From the NCBI GenBank assembly GCA_020809705.1, contig CP085829.1:5208001-5272000 (forward strand): 64,000 nt of DNA, written 5' to 3'. The position numbers and the translations under genes were made by a program. Of the stretch, positions 33,867 through 47,099 are shown piece by piece. Numbering within the stretch: position 1 is the stretch's first letter; each line of letters starts with the position of its first letter. The notes beneath the pieces were generated by a model that was not told the origin of the DNA, searched no databases, and saw only the letters and a list, made by a program, of their open reading frames with translations. Source of the stretch: Calonectria ilicicola (Eukaryota; Ascomycota; Sordariomycetes; Hypocreales; Nectriaceae).

Positions 33867-36378
33867 TTAGTTGGCCCGGATAACAAGCTTGGAGAGGAAC
33901 TTGTTAGACAAGGAGTCAAAGTCGTAGCGGTCGAACTTGGTCTCCTTGCGGGTTCGAAGGTAGGCCTCTGCGTCATGTTAGCGCTGATCATGAAAAGCTC
34001 GAAATTGGGGTTTACTTACCGTGCTTGATGACGGATTGTCGCACTTCAGTCATAGCCTCGCAGACAGCCATGTTGTTGTGAAGGAGGTGGCCGTGCTTGC
34101 GGGTGTCCCAGTCAGTGAAGGCGGGGAGCTTCTGGGAGATGGCGTGGAAGAGACCAACAATAACACCAACGGGAGTAGTCTCCATGTCAGTGCAGAACTT
34201 GTTGACGGCAGCAGGGTCGGGGACGCGGTAGTGGCAGTCAAACTGCATCTCCTCCCAGACGGCAAGAAGAATCGAAGCCAGCATGAAGATGGTAGGCCAG
34301 TTCTTCATCTTCTCACCGCTGTAGACTCCAGAGTAGAGAGCGGAGAGCTCCTCAAGAATATCCTTCTGGAGCTCACGCCACATGTCGGCAAGAGCGCACT
34401 TGATCTGGAAGTTGATCATGACAGGGGCAACAGTGCGGCCGTAGTACTTGGAGTCCTCATCATCGATCTGGCCATCCATAGCAACCTCGTCGCCCTGGCT
34501 CTCAACCATGGTGATGTGCATGGTGAGGTTGTAGGCAAGGACGAGCTTAAGAGCCTTTCGGATGACAGGCATCTTTTCCTTGACGTAGTAGCGGTGGGCA
34601 GTCTTGAGAATCTCGGTGATGAAGGGGGTGCCCTCGAAGTGGTCATCAATGAAATCCTCAAAGGGACCATCGATGTGCTTGTCGAGGTACTCGGAGAGAG
34701 CATCAAGACGGACACCCTCGGCGCCAACATCAAGCTTCTCGGTCTTGGTCTCGAAGTCAATGGGCTCCTGGTCGGTAAGGGCAGATTCGACCCAATCAAC
34801 GGAGAAGCAGCTGTCATCGGCAACGTAGACCTCGCGGACCATGACGGGGAGCGCAAATCCATATCCGTGTGTAATCCACATCAAGGTCTCCTTCTGGGAG
34901 AAGCCCTTGACATTGTAGACCGACACACCACGGTCCATGTGGCGCTCGTAGTCGGCCTTCCAGTCCTTCATGAAGTAGCCAATATCCTTGATATCGATAC
35001 GAGTGCAAGGAACCTGCCAGAGACGAGCATGCGAAGGCTGGCAACCAGCACAAGGCTCACCCTTATCACAGGTCTTCTTGAGGAACTTGCATCGCAGGCA
35101 AGCACGCAGCTTTCTTATCTCGCTAGCTTGCTTTCGCTGCTCAGGCAAAAGAGGTCCCTTTCTGCGACCAACCTTCTTCTCAACAGTGCCATCCTTCTTT
35201 CCGTTGGAGATACGGCGAACCACAGGCTTGGTGGCCTTGGCAATGGGGCTCTTGCGAGGACCAGAGTTTCTGCGGTTGGTAGTGGTGGAAGCAGGCGAGG
35301 TCGAGCCAGCGCCGCTGCCAGGGCTGTGGCGGCTAGACGAAGATGAGGGCTCCGACTTGATAGGCACAGGGGCAACTGCAGCCGTGGGGCTGACAATGTC
35401 GTGGTTGTGGTTGTGCTCTCCGGAAGCAAAGCAGTTGCGGTGGTTGTTGCCGGCATCGACATAGCCGTCGGACTCGGGGGAGAAAGGAGAGTAGGGGAAA
35501 GGAGCAATCTCCTCAAAGCTACCGAAATCCATTGAGTTGGCACCGTCGGAGGAATCAGAGTTGGTCCTCAAGTGAAGAGTCTGCGAGGGGTTGAAAATGG
35601 CAGCGGTCTGGGCGTGAGCCTGGGCCTGTTGAAACTGATCAAAGTTTGGCTGGTTCCAGTCAACCATGGCCCAGCCCTCGCCGGAAGACGAGGGGAGCGA
35701 TAGGACCTCGAGATATGTGCCTGTGGGCGAGTTGCTGCCGACGCTATCAAGGCGGGGAAGACCATCCATCTGTAGAGTGCTCTGAAACTCCTGCCAATTC
35801 TCCATACCGGTGCTGCCCCACTGAACGGCGTGGGTGGGATCATCCATTGAGGGCATAGCGTTAAAGGTTGACTCGAGCAAGTTTGCCTGCAGAGCGGCCT
35901 GCGTGGTTGCGGGAAGGTAGTCGAGCGGGTTGGGCTGGAAGTTGGCGGGGAAGGCATTGAAGCTCATGAGAGCAGCATCCTGGATGAATTGGCTCATGTC
36001 GGGAGCCGCAGCGGCTGCGAGCTGCTGCTGTTGCTGTTGCTGAAGCGCCCAGTCGGCAGTCATGAGGTTCGCGGCGGGCTGGAAGGGCGACTGTTGTAGC
36101 GGCGAGTGCTGGCTATGGGGGCTGGACGACTGGGAAGGAGGGGAATTGGACTGAAAGTCCTCGGGGCTCGTCGCATGCCCCTGAGGGCTTCCTGTGAGGT
36201 CGAACGGCATGTTCCAGGCGCGAGTGTTTTGCGGCATGATGTTTGAAGCTGCCGAGGGACTCGAGTGGGTTGTGGCCGTTTGGTACGTCTGGTAGGCTGC
36301 GGTGCGATCCCGGTGGTCAAAGGTCAAATCGAGCAAGGCATCACCCCCGCCGTTGTTGAAGTCAACTGGATGTGTCAT
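33867..36378 (-). CDS. Zn(II)2Cys6 transcription factor, 819 aa
   Basis: Fungal zinc-cluster regulator. Exons on the minus strand are 36378-34020 and 33967-33867; the 52-nt intron (GTAAGTAA to GACGCAG, branch GCTAAC) joins VIKH|EAYLRTRKETKFD in frame. The long N-terminus is low-complexity (Ser/Pro/Gln-rich, one Q7 run followed by A5, about residues 114-126). A basic stretch (VEKKVGRRKGP) precedes the binuclear cluster at about 427-458: C-x2-C-x6-C-x5-C-x2-C-x11-C, starting CLRCKFLKKTC. The C-terminal 350 residues are folded and presumably regulatory, including YVKEKMPVIRKALKLVLAYN. The cluster lies mid-protein, unlike the common N-terminal Gal4 layout. I do not recognise a named orthologue. 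Its 5' side faces an 8.4 kb gap to the next intact gene. Confidence 0.9.
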
Positions 36379-39300
36379 TCTGGGTGAGAGACAGAATGAG
36401 AGTGGAGGAAAAGAAAGCGAACGTTGCTAGTATTGTAAAAGTCGAGCGGATGACACCGCTCTTTCGTCAAATCCCTGGTGAGGTGAAGAGAAGAGTTTTG
36501 GGAACGTTCGAAGGAGGAGAAGAGTGCTAAAGGTCACTGAAGCACGGCCTGTCCGCGCTGCCGTGGGCGGTTGTCGATGGGGGTAGATGGGGGGGAAGAA
36601 GCGGTGAAGGTCATCCAGCCCCAGCCGGGACGCGCAGCCAATAGGCGACGGCAGGGGGCGCCCACTGAGCATCCACTGGACCGCTAGGCCACTGGGGACA
36701 CCCGCTTAACCCGCTGGAGGGCGTCGCTGGCGCCGCTGGGGGGGCTCGTCGGGGAGTAGTGGTAGGGGGGGCCGTCGCTGTAACCTGCGCCCCCCTGTGG
36801 AGCGGGGCAGCCAATCATGCCGTGGCCGCTAGCACCGTGGAGGCCAAGTCCACACTGTGGGATCATGGCGGAATCACAGTGCGCGCTCTGGAGAGTTTAA
36901 TGCGGCGTCGCCTAATCTGCACTGCAACCAGCCCAGTGGCAATTCGTGGCCTGCAGACGGCCAGCCCACATCATACAGTGCGCTGGAGGAACCTGCACAC
37001 ATAGTCCCTCCATCCCACCATCACCACCAACGGCGCACACGCTTGTTCTCACACACAGGACAATGACGGCCTTGATTCAGTCCGGCGGTACTTTATGCGG
37101 GCTTCGATGGCCTTGACTGACTTGGTGCCAAGGGTTCACTCGGCCACTAGCTACAATAGCCACAGAATACAGGGACCAGGCCTTGACGCAGCTAAAACCC
37201 GCGTCTACCTTGCACTATCGACCTGGGCCGACAACGACCAAATCACGATATGCAGCGGGGCGCCTCGCCAGCCGATCCGCAAGCCCTCCTGGCCACTCTG
37301 TGCAGCAGGCGCGGGTAGTTTGCAGATGGAGATGGGGCAAAGGCCACCGTTCTCTGCTTGTCTCTCGGCAGCGAGACCGACCGTCTACACGGCAGTGGAA
37401 ATTGACGAAGTGTCAGAAGCAATTGTCGTTGAATCTCACCAAAAGAGGCCCTGGATCCGCACCGCCCGAGTTGCGCTATTCCCAGCCACCGGAGCCAGCC
37501 CCAGCCTCGGTACATGGCTGGGGTCCGGTCCGGGCTCGAGCACAGTGCAGAAGCGCCACGGCACCAGCCAGAACGAGTCAGATCCGCGGGGGAAAACAGC
37601 GCCAGCATGGGGGCCGCACTGTCCGGCCGCACCGTCCGGACCCTGGCCACACCCGCCATCCACCATCAATCCACCACCAATCCATCCCGCCCACCTCACC
37701 GTGCATGGCCCATGATGACACCCGGCAGCACATCGTTGCACTTGGCCTCCTTCTTTCTTTGAGGTTTATCATCAGCAATGGCAAATGGCATCGCCGAGCG
37801 TCTCGCCCTCAATCCCACCCTCCCGCTGCTACTGTACCTCCTGCAGGAGCCCTTGCTGTATATCATTCTCTTCATCTGCGCTGTTGCGTGGCACGGCAGC
37901 TGCATCATCTTTCAACCCATCCACGATTCTCCATCCCCATCGGTCACCTCCACTATACAAACTAGCCGCTACCGTCGTGCCCCATCTGCCACCGCGTCCA
38001 CCATCAAAACATTGATGCCACGACCATTTTTAGCAAGGCCGTAAGTTGGCCCCTCGTTTTTTGTTGCCCCTCGCCCCTCGCGACCCCTCAGCAGGGTCCA
38101 TAGCCAGGCAAATCGATGTCAACTGAATCACGGCGGCAAATCCACTAGACTCCGCGGTTATTGAATGGCTATCTTGACTCGCTAGATAGTGTCGGAATGC
38201 AACATTTGGCTGCACGTGCGAGGGTTCGACGCTCATGTACGAATGCCCAAGCAATTTGGCCGTCCGTCTGCCACAGCGTCCTGCGGCCTTTCAGCTCCGT
38301 ATGCGACCGTCTACGGTGCGGTGCCGAGAGCCAAAGGATGACTTACAAGGATGGAACGGCCTTGGGTTTTGGGGCAGGGGAACGGAATCCGCTGGGCGTT
38401 TCGCAACTCAAAGTAAACGGACTCACGGGCCTTTGATCCAGCCATCTCGCCCGCTGTCATCATTCGTAGGTTAATTCGGCCAGCCTCCTCGCCTCCCGGG
38501 ATGTGTGTTCTTACAATCTGGACGAGCCAAGCACACAGTGTTTTGGCTTCTCTGCCTGTTCACGCCGATCACGCTCCATTTTCCCAACCCATCTGTCTGT
38601 CACCTTGGGTGTCTGAGACCTGTAGCTCGTGATGCACTGCCAGCGAACACGTCAAAGGTGACAGCATCCCAGCTCCAAAAGACCAATCACGCTCCGTCTC
38701 CAGGTCCTACCGTAACCCAGATCTGGCCTGGATTCTGGCTCGGCTCTGCACGACAAGTCCGCGCAATGCATTAATGCGGTCGACCGTTCCCTCTCAGTCC
38801 AGCACCGTCTCTGGTCGTGGCGAGCTACTCAAGGGGCAGCAGATCAATTGTGTGCTGTACAGCAGCGCCGTCGTGCGAACTTCTGTCCCCGTGATCCACA
38901 ACCCTCTAGTGGAAACACGGTAGAGTAAAACGGTCTTGGTTGGGCGACATGCCAGAGGTTTACATTTTGATGCACCTTAAAGTGACACATTACCACGCGT
39001 CTCCGGGGTTTCCCGGGTTAGGAATGCGACATTCATGACGTTGCAGCGCCGTGAGCACCGAGCGTTGCTCATCATTTATTACATTCTGCGAGAAGAGAGC
39101 TGGTACATGCATGCCTACTCATGAGTGGTGCCAAGATTACTGTAGTTGAATGTCGTGCGCCAAAAGGTGCTTCTTCCGCCTGCGGCCATGCGATGCACTC
39201 TACCCTCTAGCGCACACCCCCCTTGCGTGTAAATGGGATCTATCATCTCTCACCCACACAACAAAGAGAGCATCCTGGAGATATGTCGGCACACATGAGG

Positions 39301-42258
39301 ATCAGGAGGGGACACAACGTGTGCCGTGCAACTCAACTCAAGCCACGATTACTGCCAGCCAGCCAACCTTCTGACCCCTCCTGCTGGTCAAAAACGCCAT
39401 GGCCACATAACGGTGAAGATAGGGCAGAGTGAGGCGAAGCAATTAACCAGGTGCACAGTCATCCTTGTGGCCCGTTCAGCGCAACTGCCGGCGAACAGAG
39501 GATAGTGTTGATGTCAGATGGCGGCCGCTCACATAGGGATGTGAGGGATGATAACGCACCGCAGCATCGCCAGCTGAGCATCATCTCACTGTGACCCCCC
39601 AGCTTGTCCGATCATGCCCCCTCCCACCACCGTATCGTATCGTATCGCACTTTCGCCCCCTTGGTCGCTTGACCGCATATGACACAGTGCACTGCTGTGT
39701 TTCCCATTGGTATCCTTGCCCTCACCCGCGTGCACGTCTCACTAGACGGCCGCTTCCCCTCGTCCAAATGAGATCTACGTGCTTATTCCTCCGACCGACG
39801 GCGATGCCTGAATTGTCTGATGGAGCTATTACATAGAATGCAGTAGGCCAAGCGTCTACGAAGCACCGCGTTTCCCGATGGTAGACACATGAATGGAACG
39901 CAGCGTTCTCCCTGTTGACTGAGGCCCAAACCCGGCCTGTTTCGCCATCATGCCTGCGAGCCAATAGCTTCCCAACAGCCCTCGCCATGAACCATGCATC
40001 CCTGGAAGAGGACACTGATTGCTTGGACGGACCACGTTCACGTCATTTCATTGATTTTTCGGTTAGCAGGAATTGCCTCGATCCAAAAACGTCGCTGTTT
40101 ATGCCCAGGAGCTCCTTGTCTTGGTAACTAACCAACGGCCTATGGCTGGCAACGGCGGCGTTTCGACTCCGTTCAGCGCCGGTCCATCACGCTGGGTTTC
40201 TGTCATCAGGCCATTTCCGATGCAGGGTCTTTGAAAGGCCCCGGAGAAAATCATGCTCCCGGAATCTACCGCCTTGGACCGTCGGCTCCGTGTAACCCTG
40301 GGCGAAATCCCAGACTACCCCATCCTCTTCCGATCCGAACAGCAATGTAACGTCTTGACTTTTTTTCTCATCCAAGTAAATCCCTCTGCTCCAATACGCG
40401 TCGCGAGTTTCGAGAGCTCCGACTTTTTGACGATCCTACTGGCTGGTGGGCCAGTGCAACACCAATCTCAACTATTACTGCATCAAGTACGACGGGCGCC
40501 TCTACTCCACACTAGATCCCCATACACACAGCATGTCTGCAAAAAGACGGGCTCTTCCCCGCCTCTACAGGTGGGTCCTGATTTTGAAAAGTCTGTTGCT
40601 TGTCATCCGGCCCAAGGTTGGATTAAATCGGGGCGCACGGGGATTTTGCCCTCAAGCGCCGATAAGAGTATCATGGCCTCAGGGGGACGAAACGTTTCCA
40701 TAGCTGACGAATTTGGGCTGTTCGAAACCTAATTTAGGATCGGAGAAGCAGGGCGAGTCATCACATCATCGTCCTTGGTGCGTTGGCCAAAGCGTACATG
40801 CCATCTGCCGTGAACCCGACTTGCGTGAGCCTAAGCAATCCATGCCCAACCGTAACGTGGTGACACCGTAGATGCATGTGGAAGACATGAGAAGACCTGG
40901 CGTATTTGGGTATTCAGCGCTATCCCACCGATTTGTTTGTTTTCCCTGGATTACATCGACGAAAGTCGAAACGTCCATGTTACAAGACAGGCGTTAATTA
41001 CATTGCCAAGTTGAGTAACTGCTTATGTGACTGTTTTGCTTTTTTGATCAACGGCTGCGGGCCACTCCCGGTGTTTTGGGTTAGTAAGACGATGATCTTT
41101 TGATTCGAATAACACTCAAAGCCAAGGGTCTAGCAGCAACTATTCAATTTTTATAACTTCACAATCAAAAGGCCACGGTTGAGTTTAGACATCACGCCAC
41201 CATGCGAATAAGTTGATGCATATATTATGTAGAGTTTCCAGGCATGTATCAAGGCATCAATAACCCACTTTTAAGCCACTGAGGGTCATTGACAATGCTT
41301 GTCAACTTTCAATCGTAGCTCTCTTAGAGAATTCCCTCCGAGAATTCCCCAAATGCCCTTCATATCCAAACGCCTGTTCCTCTAAAAGGGATGTTTTGAG
41401 TGTTTTTATTTCCCGTTTCAAAATCCTTCCGCATTTTGTTTTGGTCGTCTAAACTGCATGTGAGCGACATGTCTGTTCGAAATCGAACACTCGTGAAGCT
41501 TCATGTATGACTCATACTGACCCACGATGTTGTCTCGACGAGGGATTTATGCATCAATTATTATGCTCAAGAATCCTAGAATTTATCGTGTCTATCGCAT
41601 ACATTTATTCTTTTCCAAAATCCAATACCAAGCTCAGCTTCTGAGTTTAAACAGCAGCACCGTGTTGAAACATTCATATTTGTAATCCCCATGGGACTTT
41701 ATCAACAGTCTCGCTTCGCTCACAATCAACTTTCCTTCTAGTTGGTTTCAGTAGTCAGATATGTATCCATATATTTAATGACAGTATATTGCCCAAAAGT
41801 CACACGCTTAGGCTCAGTTCTTAAGAAAGCATGCACCTGCATGAAAATGCACGAGGATATACAGCTTAATACAATTCAGTGCTACTATGATATTACCTCC
41901 ATTATTCATTTTGTTATCAATGTTTCGTTTAGACAATTCAATACTCACTGCGAATGCTTGCGCGTTACGAAAGCGGGACGCTAGAGTGATATGAAAAAAG
42001 AGATCCCGAAATTCTGCACTCTACCAACCAGGGAAGTCAAGATAATGATTCATATGAAGAACCTAAGGTCCAGATAATCCTGTTTTCTTGGTTTATTCAG
42101 CTAAAGAAACATTTAGGTGTATGCTGTCATGCCAGACCATCTGAAACGTGCCATATGTAGATCACCACCTTTGGACCCAAATGATATAAATTCATTATGA
42201 ACAAGGAGCACCCGGGGCCCTTAGTACTTCAGTATGCTCAAAAGAGTACAGAAAATTA
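36379..42258. other. 5.9 kb gene-free region upstream of the transcription factor
   Basis: GC-rich to about 41 kb, then AT-rich. Only short frames in competing directions, none with a recognisable domain. It holds a (CGTAT)3 run at 39631-39648. It may be promoter or non-coding transcript territory for the transcription factor gene. Confidence 0.4.
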
Positions 42259-44066
42259 CAATATGGCATGTCCCGTCGATATTAAAGTGTCGGAACGATC
42301 CAGTGATATAGTACCTTGTGTCGCGGATACCTGTTGTTTGGTGGAGGACAACCGAGGAGGTTCGGCAAATGGGTCCGCAGAAGTTCGCTTCGTTCCGGGA
42401 GTATGAACATAAATGAAGTGGTTCTCGAGTGAGCTATTCTTGGGGCGACTAAGGAGTGCGGGAGTCGGGAAGCGCTCCCTAGCGCTTTCGCAAGACAGAC
42501 CTGATCTTCGGTTGCTTGTTCAGGTGCTTTTCGCTCACATAGGTGCCAAATCAGGCCAGGTCATCGCTTCTTCTGAGAGCATCGAGGGAGTTATTAGCTC
42601 CCTTTTGGCCTCCGACTCTTTCTTTTTAGTTTTAATATTTAGTACCTTCTCAAGGATTCCTGCGAGATTATAGACAAGTTCACCAGTACCGACGCAGGCC
42701 ATTCCGTGGTCTTCTTCATCAGGGTGTTAAAGATCTTTCATATATAGCATAACCTTGGAAATAGACGCAGTCTTTTTGTAATCGCGCCTACTACGCAAAC
42801 TCAGTTGCACAGAGAAATTAGATATGGACTCTGCCCCTGGTTCCAGCTGGAGATGGTATTTTCTTGAATGTCCTTTCCAAACAATAGTAGCTTCCATCCG
42901 GTCATGCTTTCCTTGACAAGTAATAAGGCAATCAAGGGCATACTCTACTTTTTTATGTTATATTTATCTCTCTATATCTATACTCTATTGTCCTGTACTA
43001 GCTTTGATCTTAGTCTTCCTTTGGGTTCGTTGACGAGTGATATATACATCATCCAAACTACTGAGCATACGCCAGGGTTTTTTTTCATTACGAATTCTTT
43101 AGGTGAAATGTCATATTTCCCCTAGGTCTTCGTATCCCCATTTCTTCTTAAGTTCGATCATTCAACGATCCAACACACAAAGTAACCAGTTTTAGAGTGC
43201 TCCAACTATATCCAATCTCAAGGTTTCATGTCAATGGACCAAAGTCCCGCAGTATACCTATCGTTCATTACTACTTGATAACATATAATAGAGATGCAAG
43301 CCTTCCTCCAAAGTATGTCATTTTTGAAAGGCATCATATTCATTTCCCTTGATAGTGCAGTTCACTGTCTATCCAATGTCTGATTATCGGTGTACTTGAG
43401 AAATTCTTGATGCCAATTGTGTGCAAATTGCTCAATCTGGATTAGAGTCGTATGGATGCATTTGCCTATGGTTGAACTAGATGTTCTTATGCTCCCATAT
43501 ATCAGAAGAATGGTTTATTGGTTTTCTCTTTTTTTATTCATTTTGTGTTTTTCTTCTATCTAGTGTGTTTTCTTGTTTATATATCGGTAGATAAGGTAAA
43601 CTGTGAGCTATTAGATTACTTATTCTAGAGGGGATGTTATCCATAGATAGTATTAATTGCATGTTTAAGATATGATAGATAGTTGTCCATCCCTTTGGCA
43701 TACTGTGGAAAGACAGATTTTGGGCTGACCAGTGCACATATTACTATATAGTCAGGAAGTGTATTTTTCTTTGAGTAGAGTGAAGGTGAGTTTTTGTCAT
43801 TTAACCCACCTATCCCCGGTCAGCTATTTCCATTTATGTTGGCTGGAACTGTGTCTCGATGTCTCTTGATGCTCAGCTAAAATAGGATCTTTGGTCCAAT
43901 ATCCTTTGCGGGCGGCATACCGCTTCAATCTCGCCAAGAGAAGGGGTCCGGGTGATACATTAGTGAGGTTATACAAGTATCCAATATGGATGCTTCTGTG
44001 AAGTATACCATAATCTAGAAAATTCTCCACGCAAGAACTGTATCCGAAACTTTTCTCTGCGAACAT
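42259..44066 (-). pseudogene. Decayed multi-exon gene, function not recognised
   Basis: The minus strand shows protein-like sequence in several blocks. One frame runs 42957-42259, with an apparent exon reading EYALDCLITCQGKH...ATIVWKGHSRKYH, broken by TAA at 42729-42727 and TGA at 42537-42535 and 42522-42520. A second frame runs about 43499-42981 (FAHNWHQEFLKYTDNQ; GYFVCWIVE), broken by TGA 43364, TAG 43208, TGA 43220 and 43160, and TAG 43124 (first bases). An upstream block at 44066-43824 starts MFAEKSFGYSS and contains LARLKRYAARKGYW; a short block near 43720-43640 reads KGMDNYLSYLKHA. Every premature stop is one C-to-T change from CAA, CAG or CGA (G-to-A from TGG is an alternative). This fits decay by repeat-induced point mutation or deamination in AT-rich DNA. 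No family recognised. Confidence 0.55.
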
Positions 44067-44783
44067 ACAATTAACTGATGGGTCTGGATTGTTTTTTTTT
44101 ACGTTTTTTGTTGCCCCCCTAACGATATGGTATAAGCAATAACTAAATCAAACGTTTCTGTCAAAACATTCGATGAATTTTAAATCATAAATCTTGGCTG
44201 CAGTGTCAATTTGTAGTAAATTTTTAAACGCACTAACATGACTTGGCCTACCCTATTGCGACTGTGCGAAGAACAGTGCTATTTATCACAGCCAAGATCA
44301 GAGCTGGTCAAGGTCCGCAACTGTGATGATTTATTAAGTATATAAAAACTTTAGAGTAATGGGCACTTTCTCGTGGTGAAATAATAATGTAGTCCTGCTA
44401 ATTCAATGTCCCTCTCGGAATGAGTCTTTCGGAACCCCAGTCGACCCAAGCTTGGGCCAGTGTGGAACAATTTCAACACATTAATCATTTATTGCGGAAT
44501 AAAATAAATTTTTCCAAAAAAAAAAAAGCCAATTGCCTCTTTTAACAAGAGATTTGTAATTAAATTACTGGCAGTGTTGCTTAAATCACATATAGGATGT
44601 GTTGTCTTGATGTGAGTCAATCAATGGGCGGGTCGGAAAAATGTTGTTGCAATAAAAGAGCTGTCGAGAGGCTGCATGGGGCTTTTTGAGTGAAGTTCTG
44701 CCCCTCCCCCTCCTTCACCACTGTGGAACTGACTGACTCACCGTTTCGCGACAACCGTTTTCCAACACCACGACACCGGCGCG
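44067..44783. other. AT-rich spacer and FRS2 promoter
   Basis: About 700 bp. A TATA-like AATAAAAG lies at 44651-44658, about 130 bp before the FRS2 start, and an A-rich tract at 44515-44527. No gene. Confidence 0.45.
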
Positions 44784-47099
44784 ATGGCTCCCACGGGTAC
44801 CACCTCGACGGAGGATCTCACCTCGGAGGTCCTCCTGGCATTGTCCAAGGCGGACCCTATTTTGTCGGCCGAAGCCTTCCCACAAGCTCCGTTCGAATCT
44901 ATAAAGGCTGCCCTGGACCGTCTTGCATCCCGGTCCATGGTCACCTATGAGCAAATCGAGCGCTCAGAAGCTTTCCTGGAGCCCGAGGCTGAGGTTATTG
45001 TTACCCACGGTAGCCACGAAGCCCGTGTTTTCGAGGCGGTGCGCAAAGCATTGGGCGGTTTGTCAATCCAAGATCTTGAAGCCGAAGTCGGTGATAAAAA
45101 TGTCACCAAGGTTGGTCAGGGCAAGGCATTCAAGGAGAAGTGGATCAAGAAGGAAGACAACAAGCTTGTTGCTCTTGTAAGTTTCTTCAATCTGTTCCAA
45201 AGGCTGCCTATAATAACACCATGACCAGGTCGAATCTATCAACGATGTCACCCGGGAGCAGTTGCGAACTATCCAAGAGACACGGACACATGACAGCAAG
45301 ATTCTCGCCGACTTGAAGAAGCGCAAGCTCCTCACACTTCGAAAGGCCATCTCCTTCAAGATTGCCAAGGGCGAGAAGTTTGCGCTGGAGATGATCAAGG
45401 AGGAGACGGACCTGACAGCTGATATGCTGGCCTCTGGTTCTTGGAAGTCGGCAACCTTCAGTAAGTGATTGTGCTGGAGCATGGACTACAGAGAACATCG
45501 AGAAAGAGGATATAATATCCCATGTGCTTTTTCATCCCATAGATTCCTTGCGCATAATTGGAAACCGACTAACCAAATTTTGTATAGAGCCCTACAACTT
45601 CAAGGCATTGGGTGCGGACCAACACGCCGGTGCTCTCCACCCCCTCAACAAGATGCGACACGAGTTCCGGTAAGTCAATGCGGATAATTAGGTGCAAGAT
45701 GGTTCTTAGGTGCCGGTTTAGTGCCCTAGAACACTATGCATTAGACCTGGCAACGTCTATAACTTGTAAACTGACACTTCATGTTTGATTCGATTAGACA
45801 AATTTTCTTTGAGATGGGCTTCACTGAGATGCCTACTAACCAGTACGTTGAGTCTGGATTCTGGGTAAGTGTTTTTTCCTTTTTTTGTACTCCGACCTAT
45901 ACGAAAGCGTCGCATGGAGATTCTTCAATAACATTCCGCAATTGTTGATAATTGACTAACGCGAGATAGAACTTCGATGCTCTTTTCGTGCCCCAGCAAC
46001 ACCCTGCTCGTGACTTGCAGGACACCTTCTACATTTCTGACCCCAAGGCTGCGTCTCGACCTGGCCCAATTTCTCCTGATGACAAGCAGGACTATGCCAA
46101 GTACTTTGACAGTGTACGACAAGTCCACGAGACTGGAAAGTTCGGCTCTATCGGTTACAGATACCCTTGGTCTGAGGAGGAATCACTAAGGTATGTGCTC
46201 TCGATATGATATCTCGCGACTGGGATGCGTTAGGCTAACTCCTTGTAGACTTGTCCTGCGAACACACACCACCGCCATTTCGACTGCAATGCTGTCTAAA
46301 CTTGCTTCTGAAAGCCCTGACGGCCGTGCTCAGCCCGCCAAGTATTTCTCCATTGACCGAGTGTTCAGGTATGGTCTTGATCTGTAACGACAAGCCTGAG
46401 GGATAGTAAAATGCTCACTCATACTCTAGAAACGAATCGGTCGATGCAACTCATCTTTGCGAATTCCATCAAGTCGAAGGTGTCATTGCTGACTATGGAT
46501 TGACCCTGGGTGGTCTCATGGAATTTATGGAGAAGTTCTTCACCAAGATGGGCATCACAGAGTAAGATTCACACAAATCCCATTGTCATGCACAAATCAC
46601 TAATATCAATGTTTCATAGTCTCAAGTTCAAACCAGCGTACGCTCAACCCACTATTTGTCACATTTCTAATACTAACTTAACAACCTAGTTACAACCCAT
46701 ACACTGAGCCGAGTATGGAAATTTTCAGCTTCCACAAGGGTTTGAACAAGCTCGTTGAGGTAAAGAATCCCATCTTATTTTTTTTGTCCATTGCGTATTC
46801 CACTTTCAGCTGCTTAGTTTGGTTCATATCTGATATGGAGAATTTGCCGGCCCCGATACCAACCTCTTGACAACGGATGCTGACATCTTACATAGATCGG
46901 TAACAGCGGAATGTTCCGACCCGAAATGTTGGAGCCTATGGGCCTGCCTAAGGACCTGAGGGTCTTTGGTTTCGGTCTGAGCTTGGAGAGACCAACAATG
47001 ATTAAGTACGCCATCTCCAACATTCGAGAACTCCTCGGTCACCAGGTGGACCTCAACTTCATCGAGAAGAATGCCGCGGTACGACTGGATAAGAACTAA
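44784..47099 (+). CDS. FRS2: Cytosolic phenylalanyl-tRNA synthetase alpha subunit
   Basis: Catalytic subunit of the (alpha-beta)2 cytosolic PheRS. Ten exons: 44784-45176, 45229-45460, 45588-45669, 45798-45864, 45970-46190, 46249-46368, 46430-46561, 46620-46637, 46690-46759 and 46896-47099. They sum to 1539 nt and 512 residues (yeast Frs2 503), and all junctions close in frame. The N-terminal 150 residues are the winged-helix tRNA-binding module. The class II core follows: motif 1 region ([16 protein letters not shown], here [12 protein letters not shown], then [11 protein letters not shown]), motif 2 ([19 protein letters not shown] and EFHQVEGV) and motif 3 ([16 protein letters not shown]). 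Exon 8 is only 18 nt (LKFKPA), bracketed by introns of 58 and 52 nt. The identification is firm. Confidence 0.96.

Noticed and set aside
34021..35346. 441-codon open frame on the + strand
   Set aside because: Exactly antisense to the zinc-cluster transcription factor, whose protein has clear motifs; it is a shadow of GC-rich third codon positions.
37095..37965. 206- and 260-codon overlapping + frames
   Set aside because: Overlapping frames of random-like composition; neither has a domain or splice-supported extension.
44690..44950. Frames overlapping the FRS2 start on both strands
   Set aside because: Shadows of the FRS2 first exon, which is fixed by homology.
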